A stretch of 64,000 bases of DNA from Hymenobacter nitidus (GTDB lineage Bacteria; Bacteroidota; Bacteroidia; Cytophagales; Hymenobacteraceae). Of the stretch, positions 59,887-64,000 are shown piece by piece (position 1 is the first letter of the stretch; every line of letters starts with the position of its first letter). The notes under the pieces were generated by a model that saw only the letters and a program-made list of their open reading frames with translations, was not told where the DNA came from and ran no database searches. The DNA lies in contig NZ_JAJADQ010000015.1 in the NCBI RefSeq assembly GCF_020447315.1, positions 62,001-126,000 of the forward strand, written 5' to 3'. The translations under genes and the position numbers were made by a program.

Positions 59887-60381
59887 TCACTTCTTAATTT
59901 TTAGTGGTTCCCACGTCGTGGTTGCTGATTTGGCAGCCCACATGCGAGGCTCATGCGTACCGATAATGAGAAAAAACAACTCCTCGTCGAACTGGTCTTG
60001 GCATAGCCGACGGTTCCAGCCTTTGATATCAATCTCGGAAGGAGTAGGCCGTTCTTCGGGGTGCGTGTGCCATTCACCCAGGTAAGTGCAGGTATGACCA
60101 CTGGCCTCCCAAGCTGCATCCATAGCTGCTTGGTGCCGCCTCTTGTCCCGGTAAAATGAATAACGGGTGCGCCGGTCTCCGGGCATCGGCTCGGTCACTA
60201 CATCTATTACCACGTCGTTGCTAGAAGCTATGTAGCGGCCCATCATGACCCCTCCCGCCTCAGTTGCGACGGGGTCGTGCTGGGCGTAGGACTGCATGAC
60301 TGACAGCACCGCAGCTGGCACCTTCACGCGGCCTCCGCCACTACGATAAAACACGAGATCCTGCTGCTCCGGCTCATTCAT
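59887..60381 (-). CDS. cap3: JAB/JAMM deubiquitinase-like isopeptidase (Cap3)
   Basis: The 164-residue enzyme has a full JAMM site: E41, H105-x-H107 in GEWHTHPEERPTPSEID, S115 and D118. Cap3 cuts the bond that Cap2 makes between the CD-NTase C-terminus and its targets. The start at 60381 overlaps the end of cap2 by eight bases, so the two are coupled. A longer frame to 60456 is only the shadow of cap2. Confidence 0.93.
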   Translation of the reverse strand: MNEPEQQDLVFYRSGGGRVKVPAAVLSVMQSYAQHDPVATEAGGVMMGRYIASSNDVVIDVVTEPMPGDRRTRYSFYRDKRRHQAAMDAAWEASGHTCTYLGEWHTHPEERPTPSEIDIKGWNRRLCQDQFDEELFFLIIGTHEPRMWAAKSATTTWEPLKIKK

Positions 60382-62122
60382 GATTGGTGGCAGCGTTGGT
60401 GTTTGAATCAAAGGCGCATACCGGACAATTCGGAGCAATGTAGCGCATCGCATCACGGCGCAAGGTCTCCTCCGTCAGTTTATACCTCGGTCCCACTTTG
60501 AATCCTGCCGCTTTAAGCTCCCGGTCACTTCCCTTCCACGACCATAACGGGCTTTCCGGCTGACTACTGGTCAGCGCCTCTACTGCCAGCCGTGCCGCGA
60601 GTGTAGCCGTCTGTGAGGCATCCAATGAGGCGTAAGGCGTATGCAGAGAGCCACATCCTGACAAAGCTAAACTGAATTGCTGGTCGGGTGCCGCGAACAG
60701 GGCACGATTAGATAAGGGAGCGTCAGGATTAGGCGAAGTATACAAGCACTCCAGACACCCGGCTTGGTGTGGCCTCGTCAGTAGCGCGTGGCCTCCGATG
60801 CCATATGGTTCGAGCCACGAATATATAACCGGGGGGGCACCTGCTATAGCCCGCAGTCGTTCATTCAGGTAGCGTTCGAGCGTAGCCTCGCCCGTTGCGG
60901 CTATCACCAAGTCGAATGATTCAGGCTGGATTTCTCCCGCGTCTAGGGCTTGCTCAATTGGTTTTGCAATGGCAGTTACTTCGGCGTACAAGTACTTGCG
61001 CTGCAATTCGTCACGTAGCGCAATGGCTTTATATTCACCAACACCAGCCATGCCCAGGGCGTGTCGGTGCATATTCTCAATTGACAGCCTGTCGCCATCA
61101 ACCAGGGTTAGGTACAGGATACCGGTCTGTGACAGCTCGTGCGCCAAATGACCACCGATAGCGCCGCAGCCTATAACAAGCACTTTTTTGGGAGTTAAGC
61201 TCATTTTTCCGCCTCCTCGTGGCAACAAGTAAGACCGTTCCCACCGCAGGAGTTGAACCGGCTTTAAATCGAATGCACTTCCTCGCTCACCTAGCGGGTG
61301 CACTCCTTTCAGACTCGTGTAGGCAATGCCCAGCAGCGTAACGTGCGACTTGTGGCCCACCAGAGGTACAGCTAGTACCAACAGGCCATTCCAATCCCGA
61401 CCCGACTTAAAGAGTTGTCGGCGGCGTTTGGAGGGTATGGCCATTAGTGTAGGCTTCACCAACTCGCGCAGTTGGTCAATCGTCCAGAAAGGCTCGTTTG
61501 GGGCGGGAGGAATGAAGGCTGTACCCGGTAGCAGCGGCAGATAAGTTGCCTTCTCCTTTATAGTCGTAAGCAGCTTATTTCCTGCCCGGTGCCGTGGTGG
61601 CATTTCCTGCTCGGCGCCAGCAAGCCACCGCAAGTTATCCTTGGCAGAATAGCTGGTTAAGGTACGCGCTTCCGACGATGGGTTATAAAAATTAACTACT
61701 TCCGGACCGCCTAGTTGCCGCCAGTACACCTCCAGTTCGCGCATAAACTCTGCCACCTGGCTGGTACCTAGCCCCTCTTCCAAGGTTCGGATGGTTTCCT
61801 TGACGGCCCACGTAAGCACTGTTTCCGGCTGCTGGCGGTTCAGGAGCAATCCTTCGGATGTACTGTAGCACACCACTCCGGCATTCCGAAAAACGTGCGG
61901 TAGGCGCCCCAGCAACTGGCTATCCTGCACGAGCACAAGAGGCGCATCCTTTGGAAAGTCATGTGCTAATACTATCAGGATGCCAACCGACAAACCCGCC
62001 ACGGCCAAGGTGGTGGTTATGCGAAAGCCACCGTCATTGTCAGGCTGCATCTCTCCAGGGGGCAGAACCAGACCAGTAGCCGTGGCTACCGATAGCCAAG
62101 CCTCTAATGCCTCAGTGGTCAT
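60374..62122 (-). CDS. cap2: E2-E1 ubiquitin-transfer-like protein (Cap2)
   Basis: The 582-residue protein has an N-terminal E2-like domain with the candidate Cys C85 in NAGVVCYSTSEG, a linker, and a C-terminal E1-like adenylation domain with VIGCGAIGGHLAHEL (about residues 316-330), VDGDRLSIEN and candidate E1 catalytic or zinc Cys in AGCLECLYT (C456, C459). The C-terminus has NCPVC. Cap2 links the CD-NTase C-terminus to target proteins and primes it. Start 62122 lies one base beyond the CD-NTase stop, so the genes are tightly coupled. Confidence 0.93.
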   Translation of the reverse strand: MTTEALEAWLSVATATGLVLPPGEMQPDNDGGFRITTTLAVAGLSVGILIVLAHDFPKDAPLVLVQDSQLLGRLPHVFRNAGVVCYSTSEGLLLNRQQPETVLTWAVKETIRTLEEGLGTSQVAEFMRELEVYWRQLGGPEVVNFYNPSSEARTLTSYSAKDNLRWLAGAEQEMPPRHRAGNKLLTTIKEKATYLPLLPGTAFIPPAPNEPFWTIDQLRELVKPTLMAIPSKRRRQLFKSGRDWNGLLVLAVPLVGHKSHVTLLGIAYTSLKGVHPLGERGSAFDLKPVQLLRWERSYLLPRGGGKMSLTPKKVLVIGCGAIGGHLAHELSQTGILYLTLVDGDRLSIENMHRHALGMAGVGEYKAIALRDELQRKYLYAEVTAIAKPIEQALDAGEIQPESFDLVIAATGEATLERYLNERLRAIAGAPPVIYSWLEPYGIGGHALLTRPHQAGCLECLYTSPNPDAPLSNRALFAAPDQQFSLALSGCGSLHTPYASLDASQTATLAARLAVEALTSSQPESPLWSWKGSDRELKAAGFKVGPRYKLTEETLRRDAMRYIAPNCPVCAFDSNTNAATNHE

Positions 62123-62123
62123 G

Positions 62124-63212
62124 TTAGCCCGAAAGGCCTGAACTAGCGGCCCCTGCTGCCGCCTTACGGGCGGTGTCGGATTTGGCGGGAACGGGGAAGT
62201 CGGAGCCAAACACCTTTTGCAGGCCTTTGCATGCTTCGTGCGGATCCGACTCTTCATGAGCAGCATCCAGGGCCGCTTTCAGATCCTTCAGCTTTGTTTC
62301 AAACGAAGTCATCTGCACGAGCGTCATATTTTCATACACGTCGCTCACTGGTTCCACTGGTAGCTTGGCGATGAGGCAACGCCCCCATTCTTGACGCTTT
62401 TCCCGGTACTGGTGGCTGAACCGGCTCAACATATCATCCACCAGTTTGCGCAACGCCCCCAGGTCGTCCCGTGTCCGATTCAGCCAATCTGAATACGTCG
62501 GAGTAAAGCCGTAATGAGCATTGAGCGTCAGTCCAATTCCCCGCGGGGCACCGTTGCCGGCACTGGAGAAGTTTACGTCCTTCCACCGCTTCATAAAGCG
62601 CATAATGCGCCGGAACTGCTGCCGCCCGTGGGTATCGTCTTCAAAGCGACGGAATAACTCGTGTTGCAGGCCTGCTGGGTCTGATACCTTCCACTCCTGC
62701 TCGCTCAGCGAATCGCCAACGCGGCCCACGGCCAGGTAGTCTTTGCCATCAGAATTGCTACCCCGCGCCGAGTAGATGGCCAAATCAACGTGGTAGGCCT
62801 CCTCAACACCGTTCTCTTTGTAGAATACCGTTACGCAGGGACGGCGGATACGGATGGTATCGGTCAGGCCATTCAAAGCCTCCTCTACTCGCTTCTTCAA
62901 CGTAAGAGGGGAATAAGCACCCTCTCCGTCCTTTGGGGTTTCAAAGTACACACCTTGGTCGATATCGTACCCACTACCACCCGCCAACGGTTTGATGCCG
63001 GTGTTCATCTTGTAACTACCCTGGTCTTTGAATTTCGGAACCAGGTTCGGCTCACCGTACTTCGCAAAAACCCCGGGCAAATTGGCTTTCAACCGGCGGC
63101 GGATTACATTGCGCTTGTCACGCAGTTGTTTCTCCTTTTTGAAGCGGCCCAGTCGGATACCGGTTTTTTTGTCAGAGTGAAAAGTGTCAAATTGAGTCTG
63201 CACGTTCGCCAT
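62124..63212 (-). CDS. CBASS cGAS/DncV-like nucleotidyltransferase (CD-NTase)
   Basis: The 362-residue enzyme has the nucleotidyltransferase signature G65-S66 in KDQGSYKMNTG, D83-I-D85 in GSGYDIDQGVYF and the third acidic residue D143 in YHVDLAIY. It senses infection and makes a cyclic di- or trinucleotide. The C-terminus ends AASSGLSG, a flexible tail ending in Gly, as needed for joining by Cap2. Clade and product cannot be set by eye; partner SAVED proteins usually bind cyclic trinucleotides. First gene of the operon. Confidence 0.92.
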   Translation of the reverse strand: MANVQTQFDTFHSDKKTGIRLGRFKKEKQLRDKRNVIRRRLKANLPGVFAKYGEPNLVPKFKDQGSYKMNTGIKPLAGGSGYDIDQGVYFETPKDGEGAYSPLTLKKRVEEALNGLTDTIRIRRPCVTVFYKENGVEEAYHVDLAIYSARGSNSDGKDYLAVGRVGDSLSEQEWKVSDPAGLQHELFRRFEDDTHGRQQFRRIMRFMKRWKDVNFSSAGNGAPRGIGLTLNAHYGFTPTYSDWLNRTRDDLGALRKLVDDMLSRFSHQYREKRQEWGRCLIAKLPVEPVSDVYENMTLVQMTSFETKLKDLKAALDAAHEESDPHEACKGLQKVFGSDFPVPAKSDTARKAAAGAASSGLSG

Positions 63213-63428
63213 ATGCGTGGGGTTTGGAGTTATGTGTTTTTCACTTGAAGAACCTCCACGCCGTACAAACCTGTCAACAACCCGACAAGCAAAGCAGCTT
63301 AGGAAGAGCTAATGTCATTAGCAATACTAAAACTAAGCCATTAGTTCCCGCCATGCCATTATGGCTCCTTTCTTTTCTATGTTTCAGCTTAATGTAGGTA
63401 TCATTTATTGATTATTTAAGCTCTAAGG
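63213..63428. other. Divergent intergenic region of CBASS operon and 2H gene
   Basis: This 216-base AT-rich stretch separates the CBASS genes (minus) from the 2H phosphoesterase (plus). TTGACA occurs on the minus strand near 63270. The short palindrome GCCATGCCATTATGGC is near 63351-63366. No reading frame or known RNA was seen. Confidence 0.45.
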
Positions 63429-63968
63429 ATGCGCTACTTTATAGGAATTCGGCCCCCAAGCGCCCTAATAGAGGCAGTGGTGCATTTCCGGCGTATGCTT
63501 GGCTGGCGGGGGTTAGAACCTCACATTACCCTGAAAGCACCCTGCGGCCTTGGCAGAGAAGTGGAGTGGTTGTCCGCAGTTCAGCAAATTTGTCAGGCTA
63601 CTTCCGCCTTTCCTATTGAAGTTAGCCGGCCAGCTGCCTTCGGGGATAATGTCCTGTATTTGCGGGTTACTTCTCCTGATTTGATTACTTTACACACCAG
63701 ATTGCTGAATGAGTTGGGCATTTCCCGTCTGGACCAAGAAATGTGTTTTGAGGGCCCTCGCTACTTACCGCATTTGACGTTACTACAACGAGAACCGCAG
63801 GGTCACTTCCCTATGGAGGAGCAATTGGCCATGGCTGGCAGCTATTTCCTACAGGACGTGTCTTTTCAAGCCAAAGAGTTATTGGTTTATTGTAAACGGG
63901 AAGATGACGCGTATGTAGTCATCAAGGCTATCCCTCTTGGCAACAACTTGGTTACGCCTCCCCTATAA
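63429..63968 (+). CDS. 2H phosphoesterase (2'-5' RNA ligase/ThpR-like)
   Basis: The 179-residue protein has the two HxT motifs of the 2H fold, PHITLK (H32, T34) and PHLTLL (H115, T117), at the usual spacing and in a repeated alpha/beta layout. Members hydrolyse 2',3'-cyclic phosphate or 2'-5' bonds; phage anti-CBASS Acb1 has the same fold. It stands divergent to the CBASS operon. It may be an ordinary RNA enzyme or may limit the cyclic signal. The stop overlaps the next ATG (TAATG). Confidence 0.88.
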   Translation: MRYFIGIRPPSALIEAVVHFRRMLGWRGLEPHITLKAPCGLGREVEWLSAVQQICQATSAFPIEVSRPAAFGDNVLYLRVTSPDLITLHTRLLNELGISRLDQEMCFEGPRYLPHLTLLQREPQGHFPMEEQLAMAGSYFLQDVSFQAKELLVYCKREDDAYVVIKAIPLGNNLVTPPL

Positions 63969-64000
63969 TGCCCAATTTCACCTTTAAACCTTCAGACCCT
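63968..64000 (+). CDS. Start of a further gene, cut by the window end
   Basis: ATG 63968 overlaps the 2H stop as TAATG, and the frame reads MPNFTFKPSDP up to the last base. The overlap implies a cotranscribed partner of the 2H phosphoesterase. Too little is visible to name it. Confidence 0.45.
   Translation, partial: MPNFTFKPSDP

Noticed and set aside
62123-62266. N-terminal extension of cap2 into the CD-NTase gene
   Set aside because: It is the shadow of the CD-NTase C-terminus; ATG 62122 just after the CD-NTase stop is the natural start.

Overview
The window reads as a high-GC Bacteroidota chromosome or large replicon, most likely Cytophagales near Hymenobacter. Support is indirect. Promoter-like TAnnTTTG boxes (the Bacteroidota -7 element) precede many genes, Shine-Dalgarno sequences are mostly absent, and several families are typical of this phylum (CusA-TolC fusions, DUF6660, DUF6122, DUF2231 next to a multicopper oxidase). 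No rRNA, tRNA or CRISPR array was seen.

Layout. (1) 1-23 kb is a metal-homeostasis block: the end of an Nramp transporter, an outer-membrane barrel protein, an orphan domain resembling the N-terminus of BsuBI/PstI restriction enzymes, a CDF protein with a degenerate metal site, a CusA/CzcA pump fused to its own TolC-like channel, its adaptor, YnfA, a Zn/Cd-type P-ATPase, CzcD, a lipoamide-dehydrogenase-like flavoprotein, a ZIP protein, then housekeeping-like genes (SDR, GH1-like hydrolase, DUF1345, bestrophin). (2) 24-27.5 kb carries envelope genes (L,D-transpeptidase, LpxR-like lipid A deacylase, DUF6122). (3) 27.6-49 kb is a large copper island: CopA ATPase, cupredoxin, an HMA-AraC regulator, DUF305 lipoproteins, CPMHP-type metal-binding lipoproteins, a second CzcCBA-type operon, a second HMA-AraC regulator, a Cys-rich four-helix copper-storage protein, a CopZ-like HMA chaperone, a Met-rich DUF2231 protein and a multicopper oxidase with a CopB-like C-terminus. 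(4) 50-64 kb is a defence island of visibly different composition. It starts with a tyrosine recombinase, followed by a DNA methyltransferase + McrB/McrC cassette (LlaJI-like), a HEPN-like ORF, and on the minus strand a type II CBASS operon.

Two things stand out. First, seven copies of a bipartite motif (AAATyATGCAAG, 15 or 16 bases, TGTA, and in most copies a TAnnTTTG-like box about 51-55 bases from the motif start) lie upstream of copA, a DUF305 gene, the copper-storage protein, a broken membrane gene, the HMA chaperone and the DUF2231/multicopper oxidase pair. This looks like a copper regulon read by the HMA-AraC proteins, one of which keeps its CxxC while the other has lost the second Cys. 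Second, the CBASS operon (CD-NTase, Cap2 E1/E2, Cap3 JAB) carries two SAVED proteins: the usual HNH-SAVED nuclease and a 602-residue protein with an N-terminal SAVED domain and an HExxH zincin-like C-terminal domain, with an 88-residue conserved small protein between them. The SAVED-zincin is the best candidate here for an undescribed effector.
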